NCBI GenBank assembly: GCA_029266425.1
Contig: JAQSWY010000008.1
Coordinates: 1-64,000, forward strand
Origin: Xanthobacteraceae bacterium
Lineage (GTDB): Bacteria; Pseudomonadota; Alphaproteobacteria; Rhizobiales; Xanthobacteraceae
Direction: 5' to 3'
DNA: 64,000 bases
Position numbers and translations under genes: made by a program. This document shows, in pieces, positions 53,285 through 62,506 of this stretch; position 1 is the stretch's first letter; every line of letters starts with the position of its first letter. A model generated the notes under the pieces. The model ran no database searches and had not been told where the DNA came from. It saw nothing but the letters and a program-made list of their open reading frames with translations.

Positions 53285-54586
53285 GTGACCGACAGTGATA
53301 CGCCCGACAGCCATACCCCCGGCTTCGCCACCCTCGCCATCCATGCCGGCGCGCAGCCGGACCCGACCACCAAGGCGCGGGTCACGCCGATCTACCAGAC
53401 CACCTCCTTCGTGTTCGAAGATGTCGATCACGCCGCCGCGCTGTTCGGGCTGCAGGCGTTCGGCAACATCTATAGCCGCATCGGCAACCCCACCAACGCC
53501 GTGCTGGAGGAGCGCGTCGCCGCGCTCGAAGGCGGCACCGCTGCCGTGGCGGTCGGCTCCGGCCATGCCGCGCAGCTCATCACCTTCCAGACACTGCTGG
53601 CGCCCGGCGACGAATTCATCGCCGCGCGCAAGCTCTATGGCGGCTCGATCAACCAGTTCAACCACGCCTTCAAGAGCTTCGGCTGGAATGTGGTCTGGGC
53701 GGATGGTGACGATATCGCCTCGTTCGAGCGCGCCGTGTCGCCGCGCACCAAAGCGATCTTTGTCGAATCGATCGCCAATCCGGGCGGCATCGTCACCGAT
53801 ATTGCGGCGATCTCGAAGATCGCGAAGCGCGCCGGCGTGCCTCTCATCGTCGACAACACGCTGGCGACGCCCTATCTGATGCGGCCCATCGACCATGGCG
53901 CCGACATCATCGTCCATTCCGCCACCAAATACCTCGGCGGCCACGGCAATTCCATCGGCGGCGTGATCGTCGATTGCGGCACCTTCAACTGGATGCGCGA
54001 GGGTCGCTATCCGTTCCTGTCGCAGCCGCGGCCGGAATATCAGGGCGTGGTGCTCGGCGAGACCTTCGGCAATTTCGCCTTCGCCATCGCCGCCCGCGTG
54101 CTCGGCCTGCGCGATCTCGGCCCGGCGCTGTCGCCCTTCAACGCCTTCCTGATTCTCACCGGCATCGAGACCCTGCCGCTGCGCATCCAGCGCCATTGCG
54201 ACAATGCGCTGGCGGTCGCCGAGTATCTGGCGGCGCATCCGAAGGTGGACTGGGTTAGCTATCCGGGCCTCGCCGGCGACCGCTACCACAACCTCGCCAG
54301 GCGTTATGTGCCGAAGGGCGCCGGCGGCGTCTTCACCTTTGGTCTCGCTGGGGGGTACGAGGCCGGCGTCGCGCTGGTGTCGAACGTCAAGCTGTTCTCC
54401 CACCTCGCCAATATCGGCGACACCCGCTCGCTGATCATCCATCCCGCCTCGACCACGCACCGCCAGCTGTCCGACGAGCAGAAGACGCTCGCCGGCGCCG
54501 GACCGGACGTGGTCCGGCTGTCGGTCGGGCTGGAGGACGTGGCGGACATCATAGCCGACCTGGAGCATGCGCTGGCGGCGGCCTAG
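53285..54586 (+). CDS. metY: O-acetylhomoserine sulfhydrylase/aminocarboxypropyltransferase
   Basis: The 433-residue PLP enzyme makes homocysteine from O-acetylhomoserine and sulfide. Motifs are [20 protein letters not shown] at the N-terminus, [20 protein letters not shown], the PLP lysine in [18 protein letters not shown], and the C-terminal [15 protein letters not shown] [11 protein letters not shown]. The GTG start at 53285 follows GCGGAGGACGCA. The length is that of the MetY class, longer than cystathionine synthases. It is part of methionine biosynthesis. Confidence 0.92.
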   Translation: MTDSDTPDSHTPGFATLAIHAGAQPDPTTKARVTPIYQTTSFVFEDVDHAAALFGLQAFGNIYSRIGNPTNAVLEERVAALEGGTAAVAVGSGHAAQLITFQTLLAPGDEFIAARKLYGGSINQFNHAFKSFGWNVVWADGDDIASFERAVSPRTKAIFVESIANPGGIVTDIAAISKIAKRAGVPLIVDNTLATPYLMRPIDHGADIIVHSATKYLGGHGNSIGGVIVDCGTFNWMREGRYPFLSQPRPEYQGVVLGETFGNFAFAIAARVLGLRDLGPALSPFNAFLILTGIETLPLRIQRHCDNALAVAEYLAAHPKVDWVSYPGLAGDRYHNLARRYVPKGAGGVFTFGLAGGYEAGVALVSNVKLFSHLANIGDTRSLIIHPASTTHRQLSDEQKTLAGAGPDVVRLSVGLEDVADIIADLEHALAAA

Positions 54587-55049
54587 CAGGCTCGTCCACA
54601 ATCACCATCTCTGATCCCGGCGGGCGTCTGAGCGCGCACTGAACTCGGCTATTGCCGAGTTCAGCATTCCGGGTGTTCGAAGTCAGATGCATCCGACTTT
54701 GACGGAGAGGACTTGAGTGAGTGGTGTTCAACGCACCGCGATCGCGCTCCCCCTCACCGACCCGCTTCGCGGGCCACCTCTCCCCAATGGGAGAGGGACT
54801 GTTTCTCGCCCGCCCGCGATGATGCCCGGAAAAAGACACCCTCCCGCACTGCAGCATCTCTGATGCGGCCGGAGTGCGGCAAACGTCCGGAAAGTGAATG
54901 GAATATGAACTTCGCATGCGCAGCATGCAGGGCTGGAATGCCAGATACCAGCTACCGGATGTGCACGGTGTCGAATATATAGGCAGCAACATGATTATCG
55001 AGTGTGCAGCCGAACAGCCGGTCGCCCTCGCGTCTAATAGGAGAAAACC
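54587..55049. other. Intergenic region with repeat-like sequence
   Basis: No gene is seen. The stretch 54750-54795 (CCCTCACCGACCCGC ... GGGCCACCTCTCCC ... GGGAGAGG) contains nested inverted segments of a type often repeated in this order of bacteria. The last 100 bases hold the leader of the DUF1127 gene. Confidence 0.45.
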
Positions 55050-55214
55050 ATGCTGCTCTTCGGCTTTATCGCCAAGCAGATCCGTCGTTGGCAGGCTTAC
55101 CGCCGCACGCTGATCGAGCTTTCGGTTCTGGACGATCGTACGCTGGCCGACATCAACGTGTCGCGCGGCGAGATCGCCAGCGTCGCCCGCCGGGCCGCCG
55201 CTTCCGCGGCCTGA
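55050..55214 (+). CDS. DUF1127 micro-protein (YjiS-like)
   Basis: The 54-residue product reads [20 protein letters not shown], then [20 protein letters not shown], then [14 protein letters not shown]. This matches the arginine-rich DUF1127 family, in which R-x-L, L-x-D-h-G/R-h-x and the D-I-G/N-h-S-R box are conserved. Members are short RNA-associated or growth-adaptation proteins. ATG 55050 follows AATAGGAGAA, a good ribosome site. A perfect terminator follows at 55238. Confidence 0.85.
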   Translation: MLLFGFIAKQIRRWQAYRRTLIELSVLDDRTLADINVSRGEIASVARRAAASAA

Positions 55215-55237
55215 ACGGTACTGCATACAAGACCATC

Positions 55238-55264
55238 ACGGCCCCGGTTTCCCGGGGCCGTTTT
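55238..55264 (+). terminator. Terminator of the DUF1127 gene
   Basis: ACGGCCCCGG-TTTC-CCGGGGCCGT (55238-55261) is a perfect 10-bp stem followed by TTTTGTTTTG. A textbook intrinsic terminator. Confidence 0.95.
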
Positions 55265-55320
55265 GTTTTGACCGGCTGCATTCCGTGCTAACAGGCGCAA
55301 CTACGATCGGACGGAGCAGA

Positions 55321-56763
55321 ATGACGGTGACGATGCGCCCGGTGCATGTGATCGGCGGTGGGCTCGCGGGCTCGGAAGCAGCCTGGCAGCTGGCGAAGCG
55401 CGGTGTGCCCGTGGTGCTGCACGAGATGCGGCCCGAGCGCGGCACCGACGCCCACAAGACCGACGGGCTCGCCGAACTGGTCTGCTCCAATTCCTTCCGC
55501 TCCGATGATGCGACCTCCAATGCGGTCGGCGTGCTGCATGCCGAGATGCGCCGCCTCGGCTCACTCATCATGGCCTGCGCCGATCGTCATCAGCTCCCGG
55601 CCGGCGGGGCGCTGGCGGTCGATCGCGACGGCTTCTCGCAGGCAGTCACCGCGACGATCGAGGCCTCGCCGCTGATCGAGATCGCCCGCAGCGAGGTCGC
55701 CGGCCTGCCGCCGGACGAGTGGGACAGCGTCATCATCGCCACCGGCCCCCTTACCTCGCCCGCGCTCGCCGAAGCCATCCGCGCGCGCACCGACGAGAGC
55801 GCCCTCGCCTTCTTCGACGCGATCGCGCCAATCGTGCATTTCGATTCCATCAATATGGACGTCGCCTGGTTCCAGTCGCGCTACGACAAGCCGGGACCCG
55901 GCGGCACCGGCGCGGACTACATCAACTGCCCGATGGACAAGGCGCAGTACGATGCCTTCGTTGCCGCCCTCATCGCCTCCGACACCGTGCCGTTCCGCGA
56001 ATTCGAGGCGTCGACGCCCTATTTCGACGGCTGCCTGCCGATCGAGGTCATGGCCGCGCGCGGCCCCGAGACGCTGCGCCACGGCCCGATGAAGCCTGTG
56101 GGCCTCACCAATCCGCGCTCCCCCGACGTGAAATCGCACGCCATCGTCCAGCTTCGCCAGGACAATGCGCTCGGCACGCTGTTCAACATTGTCGGCTTCC
56201 AGACCAAAGCGCGCCATGCCGAGCAGGTGCGCATCTTCCGCATGATACCGGGCCTCGAGAACGCCGAGTTCGCCCGGCTTGGCGGCCTGCATCGCAACAC
56301 CTATCTCAATTCGCCGAAGCTGCTCGACGGCACGCTGCGGCTGAAGGCCGAGCCGCGGCTGCGCTTCGCCGGCCAGATCACCGGCTGCGAGGGCTATGTG
56401 GAGAGCGCCTCGATTGGCCTTATCGCCGGCATCTTCGCCGCCGCCGAGCGTCGGGGCGAGGCGCTCGTGCCGCCGCCGCCGACCACGGCGCTCGGTGCCC
56501 TGCTCGCGCATATCACCGGCGGGCACATCGAGACGCAGGAAGATGGCTCGTCGGCGGGTCCTCGGTCGTTCCAGCCGATGAACGTCAATTTCGGCCTGTT
56601 CCCGCCGCTGGACGCGGTGCCGACCCGCGACGCCGATGGCAATCGCCTGCGCGGCAACGCCAAGACTGTCGCCAAGAAGCAGGAGATGGCCCGCCGCGCG
56701 CTATGCGACATGGATGCCTATGCCGCGAACGTCGCGGGCGTGCCGCACGAGGCCGCCGCGTGA
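55321..56763 (+). CDS. trmFO: tRNA m5U54 methyltransferase, folate-dependent
   Basis: The 480-residue flavoprotein methylates U54 of the tRNA T-loop using methylenetetrahydrofolate and FADH2. It shows [60 protein letters not shown] (the active-site Cys), and [19 protein letters not shown] in the second half. The length and sequence are of the TrmFO type, found in Gram-positives and many alphaproteobacteria. ATG 55321 ([13 protein letters not shown]) was selected over 55285. The stop overlaps the kinase gene GTG by four bases. Confidence 0.93.
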   Translation: MTVTMRPVHVIGGGLAGSEAAWQLAKRGVPVVLHEMRPERGTDAHKTDGLAELVCSNSFRSDDATSNAVGVLHAEMRRLGSLIMACADRHQLPAGGALAVDRDGFSQAVTATIEASPLIEIARSEVAGLPPDEWDSVIIATGPLTSPALAEAIRARTDESALAFFDAIAPIVHFDSINMDVAWFQSRYDKPGPGGTGADYINCPMDKAQYDAFVAALIASDTVPFREFEASTPYFDGCLPIEVMAARGPETLRHGPMKPVGLTNPRSPDVKSHAIVQLRQDNALGTLFNIVGFQTKARHAEQVRIFRMIPGLENAEFARLGGLHRNTYLNSPKLLDGTLRLKAEPRLRFAGQITGCEGYVESASIGLIAGIFAAAERRGEALVPPPPTTALGALLAHITGGHIETQEDGSSAGPRSFQPMNVNFGLFPPLDAVPTRDADGNRLRGNAKTVAKKQEMARRALCDMDAYAANVAGVPHEAAA

Positions 56764-57827
56764 GCCAAAAGATATCGGCCGGCGAATTCATTCTGGATTC
56801 GGTGCTGAAGCGCGACATCTTCAGCACCATCGAGCGCGGCATCTGGCGCGACGCGTCCGTTGACCATCCGGCGGTGCGCCGGCGCTACGACGACGTAAAA
56901 TGGTGGGTGAAGCCGCTCGCCCGCAGTTTCGCCCGCCGCGAGGCGAAGGCGCTGCGCCGCGCCGAGGGCTCGGGCCACACCGTCCCGGTCTATGCGCTCG
57001 AGGAAGGCTATCTCGTACGCGGCTTCGTCGACGGCGTCCCGCTGCAGCTCGCCCGGCCCTATGGCGACCTCGCCTGGTTCCGCTCGGCACGGGCGGGCCT
57101 GCGCGAAGTGCACCGCCGCCACATCGCCCATAACGATCTCGCCAAGCAGCAGAACTGGCTGCGTGCCGCCGACGGCTCGGCGGTGCTGATGGATTTCCAG
57201 CTCGCGGTCTGCTTCTCGGGCCGCTCCAAGCTGTTCCGCATCGCCGCCTATGAAGACATCCGCCATCTGCTCAAGCACAAGCGCTCCTACTGTCCGGAGG
57301 CGCTCACCCCGCGCGAGAAGAAGATCCTCGCCCGCAAGAGCATCTTCAACCGGGTGTGGATGGCGACCGGCAAGAAGGCCTACATCTTCGTCACCCGCCG
57401 CCTGCTCTCCTACCAGGACACGGAAGGACGCGGTCCGCGGGCCATGCAGGAAGGCCCGCGCATCACCCCGGTGATCGCGGGGTTCGGCGGCGTGCACGAC
57501 GTCCACATCACCGATTTCCCGACCGCGGGCGGCTCCTTCGGCCTCTATGCCTTCGTCGAGGCCGAGCCCTCCGTGACCGCCGAGGCGCTGCGCACCCATG
57601 TGGCGACCCGGCTGCCCGGCCAATTGCCGCCAGAGCACATCCAGATCGTCCCCGCTCTGCCGCGCGGCACGGATGGGACGGTGCGCGACGACCTGCTGCG
57701 GCTCGTCGCGCTGAACCAGATCGACCAGATGGCACTGCTGCCGAAAACAGAGCCCGAGGCCGCCGCGCTGGAGCCGATCGTGCGCGGCCGGCTGAACCTC
57801 ACCGACCGCATGCGGCGGGGAATCTGA
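56760..57827 (+). CDS. RIO-like kinase fused to an acyl-AMP-ligase-like C-terminal domain
   Basis: The 355-residue protein (GTG start, overlapping trmFO as GTGA) has a kinase-like N-terminal part (about 1-215). The catalytic loop is [11 protein letters not shown] and the metal-binding site is VLMDFQLAV, where the canonical DFG is DFQ. The C-terminal part (about 235-355) resembles the C-terminal subdomain of AMP-forming acyl-CoA ligases: [40 protein letters not shown]. The catalytic lysine of that domain (PRTxxGK) is Thr, so no adenylate transfer is expected. The kinase belongs to the group sometimes linked to lipopolysaccharide phosphorylation; its target is unknown. Confidence 0.75.
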   Translation: MSQKISAGEFILDSVLKRDIFSTIERGIWRDASVDHPAVRRRYDDVKWWVKPLARSFARREAKALRRAEGSGHTVPVYALEEGYLVRGFVDGVPLQLARPYGDLAWFRSARAGLREVHRRHIAHNDLAKQQNWLRAADGSAVLMDFQLAVCFSGRSKLFRIAAYEDIRHLLKHKRSYCPEALTPREKKILARKSIFNRVWMATGKKAYIFVTRRLLSYQDTEGRGPRAMQEGPRITPVIAGFGGVHDVHITDFPTAGGSFGLYAFVEAEPSVTAEALRTHVATRLPGQLPPEHIQIVPALPRGTDGTVRDDLLRLVALNQIDQMALLPKTEPEAAALEPIVRGRLNLTDRMRRGI

Positions 57828-57830
57828 GCT

Positions 57831-58679
57831 TCAACGACTGCCCCTGGAGGCCCGCCACAGCCGCCACAGCCGCGCCAATGGCGGCGTGGACGGTACCTCG
57901 ACGAATGGATCGTGCTCCCGTCGTTCCATCCGCGCGAGATCGCCGGGCACCAGAGCGAGCGGCAGGAAGGCCGGCAGATTCTCCCGCCTGACTTCTAGGA
58001 GCGCCACCTGCGCCTGCTCATAATGCCGGCGGGCCAGATTGCGCATGTCGGCGAGCGCCGCGCGCAGCCCCGGCGTGACCGTGCCGGAGACCGCCTCGTC
58101 GCGGCCGACCCCGTGCGCCCTGAGCAGTTCCAGCGGCACGAAGCATTGCCCGCGCCGCGCGTGCAGCGGGAACGCGCGGAGCAACCCGGCCACCGCATAG
58201 GCGACGCCGGCGTGGCCGGCCGCCTCGGCGGAGGCGGTATCGCTGGCTCCGGTCAGGATCAGCGTGGCGAGCCGGATCAGCGCCGAGGAGGTTTCCCCGG
58301 CATAGCCTTCGAGATCGTTCACGCTCGGCAGCGGATCGTCATAGAGATCGAAGATCCGGGCATCGACGAGGGCGAACAGCGCCTCCTTCGGCAGATGGTA
58401 GGTGGTGATCGCGTCGAGCAGCGCCGCCGCCACGGGGTTGGCCGCGACATCGCCGCGCGCATCGCCGATCAGCGCGTCGTTCCACCATTGCAGGCGTACC
58501 TCTCCGGCCATCGGATTGGTGATCGCCTCGCGCACCCGCGACACTTCGATGTTGAAAGCGTGCAGCGCGAACAGCGCGCCGCGACGCTCCTCCGGAGCGA
58601 ACAGGTCGGCGACATAGCGGTCGCGGTCGAGCGTGCGGACCAGTTCGGCGCAGTGCGTGATGGCGGAGGCGTCGGTCAT
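57831..58679 (-). CDS. Squalene/phytoene synthase-fold protein (NDUFAF6-like)
   Basis: The 282-residue protein is of the trans-isoprenyl synthase fold. The aspartate-rich motifs of true squalene synthases are absent or weak (the usual DxxxD positions read EVSRVREAIT and FDLYDDPLP). This is the pattern of NDUFAF6, a non-enzymatic complex I assembly factor of mitochondria. AGVAYAVAGLLRAFPLHARR and GQCFVPLELLRAHGV are well conserved. The gene order with a Mth938-fold protein (NDUFAF3-like) and secDF supports an assembly role for respiratory complex I. This is inference from the human homologues. Confidence 0.8.
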   Translation of the reverse strand: MTDASAITHCAELVRTLDRDRYVADLFAPEERRGALFALHAFNIEVSRVREAITNPMAGEVRLQWWNDALIGDARGDVAANPVAAALLDAITTYHLPKEALFALVDARIFDLYDDPLPSVNDLEGYAGETSSALIRLATLILTGASDTASAEAAGHAGVAYAVAGLLRAFPLHARRGQCFVPLELLRAHGVGRDEAVSGTVTPGLRAALADMRNLARRHYEQAQVALLEVRRENLPAFLPLALVPGDLARMERREHDPFVEVPSTPPLARLWRLWRASRGSR

Positions 58680-58706
58680 GAATGTCGGGGCGTGTCGCTC
58701 GGTGGG

Positions 58707-58815
58707 AACATCCTTCGACGCCCGGCTATGCCGGGCACATCAGGATGAGGTCGTGCTTATAGACGAACCTCATCCTGAGGTGCGAGCCAAAGGCGAGCCT
58801 CGGAGGATTTTCAAG
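58707..58815. repeat. Dispersed hairpin repeat A, copy 3
   Basis: ACATCCTTCGACGCCCGGCT ... GCACATCAGGATGAGGTCG ... CGAACCTCATCCTGAGGTG ... GAGCCTCGGAGGATTTTC. The inner arms are close to exact; the outer arms are diverged relative to 53091-53199. It separates the NDUFAF6-like and NDUFAF3-like genes. Confidence 0.8.
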
Positions 58816-58853
58816 CAAAGCCACAGCATCCCTACGGCATTGCCACAGCACGG

Positions 58854-59231
58854 CTATGGCAACGCTAGCAGCGCCGCGGCCACCGGCCGGCCCTCGTCCA
58901 ACAGCACGTTGTAGGTCGAGGCCGCGGGACGGGTCGGCATGGCGTCGACGGCGAGACCGGCATCGCGCAGTCGCCAGCGCAGCGCGTCGGGGATCGCCCA
59001 GGGCTCGGTGCCGGTGCCGATGATCAGCAACTCCAGCGCGCTCGCCTCCGCGAACACCAGGGCGAGCGCAGCCTCGTCGATCTCGGCCGTGGTGCGCGGC
59101 GCCCAGCCATGGATGCCGGAGGGCAGAGCGAGGATCGAGCCATCCGACGCCATGCCGGCGAAGTGGAAGAAGCCGTGGCCGTAGCCCTCGATAGGCACCT
59201 GTCGCGGCAGATGGGCGTCGGGTGTCGCCAT
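58854..59231 (-). CDS. Mth938-like domain protein (NDUFAF3-like)
   Basis: The 125-residue protein belongs to the Mth938/DUF498 fold, with FFHFAGMASDGSILALPSG and LELLIIGTGTEPWAIPDALR. Its mitochondrial relative NDUFAF3 assembles the complex I Q-module, and bacterial gene clusters often have it with secDF, as here (gap of 16 bases to secF). It is probably cotranscribed with secF downstream of secD. The enzyme role, if any, is unknown. Confidence 0.85.
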   Translation of the reverse strand: MATPDAHLPRQVPIEGYGHGFFHFAGMASDGSILALPSGIHGWAPRTTAEIDEAALALVFAEASALELLIIGTGTEPWAIPDALRWRLRDAGLAVDAMPTRPAASTYNVLLDEGRPVAAALLALP

Positions 59232-59247
59232 GGGGAAACCCGGGCGA

Positions 59248-60207
59248 TCAGGTCGTCGCCCGCTCCGCCTTGGGATTGGGGCCGCTAGCCTCGGCCTTGG
59301 CCTCCATCGTCCGGGTCGTCACCCCGAGATAGATGAGCAGCGGCGAGGCAATGAAGATCGAGGTGTAGGTGCCGACCAGCACCACGCCGAACAGCATGGT
59401 CACCGAGAAGGAGTGGATCGCCCGGCCACCGAACAGCACCAGCGCGAACAGCGCGAGCGTGACGGTGACGTGGGTGATGACCGAGCGCGACAGCGTCGAA
59501 TTCACCGAATGGTTCAGCAATTCGTCCGTCGGCATCTTCTTGTAGCGCCGCAGCATCTCGCGGATGCGGTCATAGATGACGATCGTGTCGTTCAGCGAAT
59601 AGCCGAGAATGGTCAGAAGCGCGGCGACGCTGGTCAGATCGAAATCGATCCGGAAGATCGCCATGAAGCCGATGGTCAGCACGATATCGTGGAAGTTGGC
59701 GATCGAGGCGCCGAGCGCGAACTGCCATTCGAAGCGGAACCACAGATAGATCAGGATCGCCACCACGGCGAGCATCAGGCCGATGATGCCGTAGCTGAGC
59801 AGTTCCTGCGAGACGCGCGGTCCCACCACCTCAACGCGGCGGTACTCCACTTGGTCGCCGAGGCTGGCGCGCACCCTTCCGACCACGGCCTGCTGCGCCT
59901 GCTCACCGCCCGGCTGCTGGGCGATGCGGATCAGCACCTCGCCATCCCCGCCGATCTCCTGGATCTGCACCTCGCCGAGGTTGAGCGCCTCCAGCTTGCC
60001 GCGCACGTCCGCCATGTTCAGCGTGTTGTTCGGGTAGCGCACCTCGAGCAGCGTGCCGCCTTTGAAGTCGATGCCGAAATTCAGGCCGAGCGTCAGGAAC
60101 GCGACCAGGGCGACGATCGACAGCACCGCCGAGATCGGGAACGAGATGCGCCGGAAGCGCATGAAGTCGAAATTGGTGTCGTCCGGAACGATGCGGAGCA
60201 AACGCAT
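59248..60207 (-). CDS. secF: Protein translocase subunit SecF
   Basis: The 319-residue inner-membrane protein has six transmembrane helices and the SecF signature LNFGIDFKGGTLLEVRYPN in the first periplasmic loop, with ALLTILGYSLNDTIVIYDRI and MLFGVVLVGTYTSIFIASP near the end. It works with SecD as the proton-driven motor that completes protein export. It starts 18 bases after secD, in an operon yajC-secD-secF. Confidence 0.96.
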   Translation of the reverse strand: MRLLRIVPDDTNFDFMRFRRISFPISAVLSIVALVAFLTLGLNFGIDFKGGTLLEVRYPNNTLNMADVRGKLEALNLGEVQIQEIGGDGEVLIRIAQQPGGEQAQQAVVGRVRASLGDQVEYRRVEVVGPRVSQELLSYGIIGLMLAVVAILIYLWFRFEWQFALGASIANFHDIVLTIGFMAIFRIDFDLTSVAALLTILGYSLNDTIVIYDRIREMLRRYKKMPTDELLNHSVNSTLSRSVITHVTVTLALFALVLFGGRAIHSFSVTMLFGVVLVGTYTSIFIASPLLIYLGVTTRTMEAKAEASGPNPKAERATT

Positions 60208-60225
60208 GTCTTTTCTCCGCCCTTA

Positions 60226-61824
60226 TCAGATCGGGACGTGCTGCGGGCGCTTCCAGCGCACCCACATCGCGACCAGAAGGCGCGTCAGCGTGAAGGCAGT
60301 GAACACCGTGGTGATGATGCCGATGCCGAAGGTGATGGCGAAGCCGCGCACGGGGCCCGACCCGATATAGAACAGCACCGCCGCCGCGATGAAGGTGGTG
60401 ATGTTCGAATCGAGGATGGTGGCCAGCGCCCGGGTAAAGCCGTGGTCGATGGCGGAAATCGCCGAGCGGCCGGCGCGCGCTTCCTCGCGGATGCGCTCAT
60501 AGATCAGCACGTTGGAATCCACCGCGATGCCGACGGTGAGCACGATGCCGGCAATGCCGGGCAGCGTGAGCGTGGCGCCAAGCATGGCGAGCAGGCCGAG
60601 GATCATGCCGACGTTCACCGCCACCGCGATCACCGCAATGACCCCGAACAGGCCATAGGTGGCGATCATGAAGGCCGCGACCAGGGCGGCGCCGACATAG
60701 GAGGCCAGCATGCCGGCGGCGATCGAATCGGCGCCGAGGCCAGGACCGACCGTGCGCTCCTCCACCACTTGCAGCGGCACCGGCAGGGCGCCGGCGCGCA
60801 GCAGGATGGCGAGGTCGTTGGCCTGCTGGACAGTGAAATTGCCGCTGATCTGGCCGGAGCCGCCGGTGATCGGCTCGCGGATCACCGGCGCCGAGATCAC
60901 GTGATTGTCGAGCACGATGGCGAAGGGCCGGCCCACATTCTGCTGCGTCGCCTCGGCGAAGCGGCGCGCACCATTGGTGTTGAAGCGGAAGGTGACGATC
61001 GGCTCGCGGGTATTCTGATCGAAGCCCGGCTGGGCGTCGACGAGATCCTGCCCGGCGACCAGCACGCGCTGCTCGATCAAATAGGGCGTCGGCGGACTGT
61101 CCTGCGACATCAGCACTTCCGAGCCCGCGGGCGGGCGCGTCTGCTGCGCCTGTTGCGGGCTCATGGTCGGATCGACCAGGCGGAAGGTGAGCTGCGCGGT
61201 CTGGCCCAGCAGCGCCTTCAGGCGCGAGGGGTCCTGGAGACCCGGCACCTGGACCTGGATGCGGTCGGCGCCCTGGCGCTGGATCGACGGCTCGGTGGTG
61301 CCGAGCTGGTCGATGCGCTTGCGGATGATCTCGATGGACTGCCCCACCGCCTGGATGGTGCGCGACTGGATGCCGGCCGAGGTCGGCGTGAGCGTGATGG
61401 TGTTGCCGCTCGCCGCGACATCGGTGTCGAGCTGGCCGTTCCCGGCCAGCACGCCGCCGAGCGGCTGGGCCAGTTCGCGCAGCTTGGTGAGGGCAGTCGA
61501 GGCGTCCTGCCCCTCGCGGATCGTCACCACGACCGCATTGTTTTGGATGTTCAGGCCGGTATAGCCGACGCGGGCGTCGCGCAGCACGCGGCGGGCATCG
61601 TCGCGCAACGTCTCCAGCCGGCCCTTGCGCACATCGTCGGCACTGACCTGCAGCACGATGTAGGAGCCGCCCTGGAGGTCGAGGCCAAGCACGATCTTGC
61701 GCTGCAGGAAGCCCGGCAGATCCTGGAAGGCGGTGGACGACAGGAGGCTCGGCACCGCCATCAGGCAGATGATCGCGCAGACCGCCCCGATCGCCAGAGC
61801 CTTCCATTTGGAGAAATAGAGCAT
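60226..61824 (-). CDS. secD: Protein translocase subunit SecD
   Basis: The 532-residue SecD has a large periplasmic domain and a C-terminal six-helix bundle. Seen are KIVLGLDLQGGSYIVLQVSA, the VRREPITGGSGQISGNF-like region (IREPITGGSGQISGN), and the D-x-N-V-L-I motif GIAVDSNVLIYERIREEA, with TLPGIAGIVLTVG before it. Typical length for alphaproteobacteria. It is located between yajC and secF. The 160-base gap to yajC holds a dispersed repeat. Confidence 0.96.
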   Translation of the reverse strand: MLYFSKWKALAIGAVCAIICLMAVPSLLSSTAFQDLPGFLQRKIVLGLDLQGGSYIVLQVSADDVRKGRLETLRDDARRVLRDARVGYTGLNIQNNAVVVTIREGQDASTALTKLRELAQPLGGVLAGNGQLDTDVAASGNTITLTPTSAGIQSRTIQAVGQSIEIIRKRIDQLGTTEPSIQRQGADRIQVQVPGLQDPSRLKALLGQTAQLTFRLVDPTMSPQQAQQTRPPAGSEVLMSQDSPPTPYLIEQRVLVAGQDLVDAQPGFDQNTREPIVTFRFNTNGARRFAEATQQNVGRPFAIVLDNHVISAPVIREPITGGSGQISGNFTVQQANDLAILLRAGALPVPLQVVEERTVGPGLGADSIAAGMLASYVGAALVAAFMIATYGLFGVIAVIAVAVNVGMILGLLAMLGATLTLPGIAGIVLTVGIAVDSNVLIYERIREEARAGRSAISAIDHGFTRALATILDSNITTFIAAAVLFYIGSGPVRGFAITFGIGIITTVFTAFTLTRLLVAMWVRWKRPQHVPI

Positions 61825-61851
61825 GTGCGTCTTTCCGGGGCGCCTTTAGAG

Positions 61852-61960
61852 CTCTCATCTTTCGGACGGAACCACCCGAGCGATGAGAAAGTGCTCTGGA
61901 TTCAATAAGCTAGAGCATATTCTTGTCGCAAAAGCCGTTCAACTCCTGCGGAATATGCTC
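61852..61960 (-). repeat. Dispersed two-hairpin repeat B, copy 2
   Basis: Read on the minus strand it goes GAGCATATTCCGCAGGAGTT, then GAATATGCTC, then CAGAGCACTTTCTCATCGCT and a stem with CTTTCGGACGG. It has the same order of blocks as copy 1 at 51560-51668, with about 70 percent similarity by eye. It lies between yajC and secD, inside a likely operon. Confidence 0.75.
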
Positions 61961-61981
61961 GTTGGCGCCGCCACCAATGCG

Positions 61982-62320
61982 TCAGGCCGCGCCTTCGTCC
62001 TTGGCAGGCTCGCCCTTGGCGCGCACGTCCGAGATCATGCCGCGGAGCTGACGAATCTTCACATTGTCGGCGAGCTGGAGCTCGATCTCGTTGTCATCGA
62101 TGACGCGGGCCACCTTGCCGATGAGGCCGCCCGAGGTGACGACGGTGTCGCCGCGGCGGATGCCCTTCACCAATTCCTGGTGCGCCTTCACCTTGCGCTG
62201 CTGCGGGCGCAGGATGAGGAAATACATGATCACGAAGATGAGCACGAAGGGCAGCAGCGACGTGAGCATGTCGAAGCCGCCGGGAGCGGCAGCCTGCGCA
62301 TAGGCGGGCGTAATGAACAT
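61982..62320 (-). CDS. yajC: Preprotein translocase subunit YajC
   Basis: The 112-residue inner-membrane protein has a single helix (SLLPFVLIFVIMYFLILRP) followed by QQRKVKAHQELVKGIRRGDT and VVTSGGLIGKVARVIDDNEI, the conserved YajC cytoplasmic fold. It associates with SecDF. It starts the yajC-secD-secF group. The leader MFITPAYAQAAAPG is typical of alphaproteobacteria. Confidence 0.95.
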   Translation of the reverse strand: MFITPAYAQAAAPGGFDMLTSLLPFVLIFVIMYFLILRPQQRKVKAHQELVKGIRRGDTVVTSGGLIGKVARVIDDNEIELQLADNVKIRQLRGMISDVRAKGEPAKDEGAA

Positions 62321-62506
62321 GGAAGTCCCTTGTCGTCGAAATCATGAGACGGGCGCGAACCGCCCGGCGAAGCGGCGCGGACTATACTGACGCGCCTGCG
62401 GTTTGCAAACGCCGATAAAGCGCATCGGATCACGTAACGGAAGATGGCCCCTTCGCTTGCAGGCAAACGCGGTGCCCGGTATCTCCCGGCCGGCAAGGAG
62501 CCTCAC

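Noticed and set aside
59230..61908. Open frame of 892 codons on the plus strand opposite secF and secD
   Set aside because: It is antisense to two confirmed genes and its composition (Asp, His, Gln, Arg repeats) is the shadow pattern of GC-rich coding sequence.
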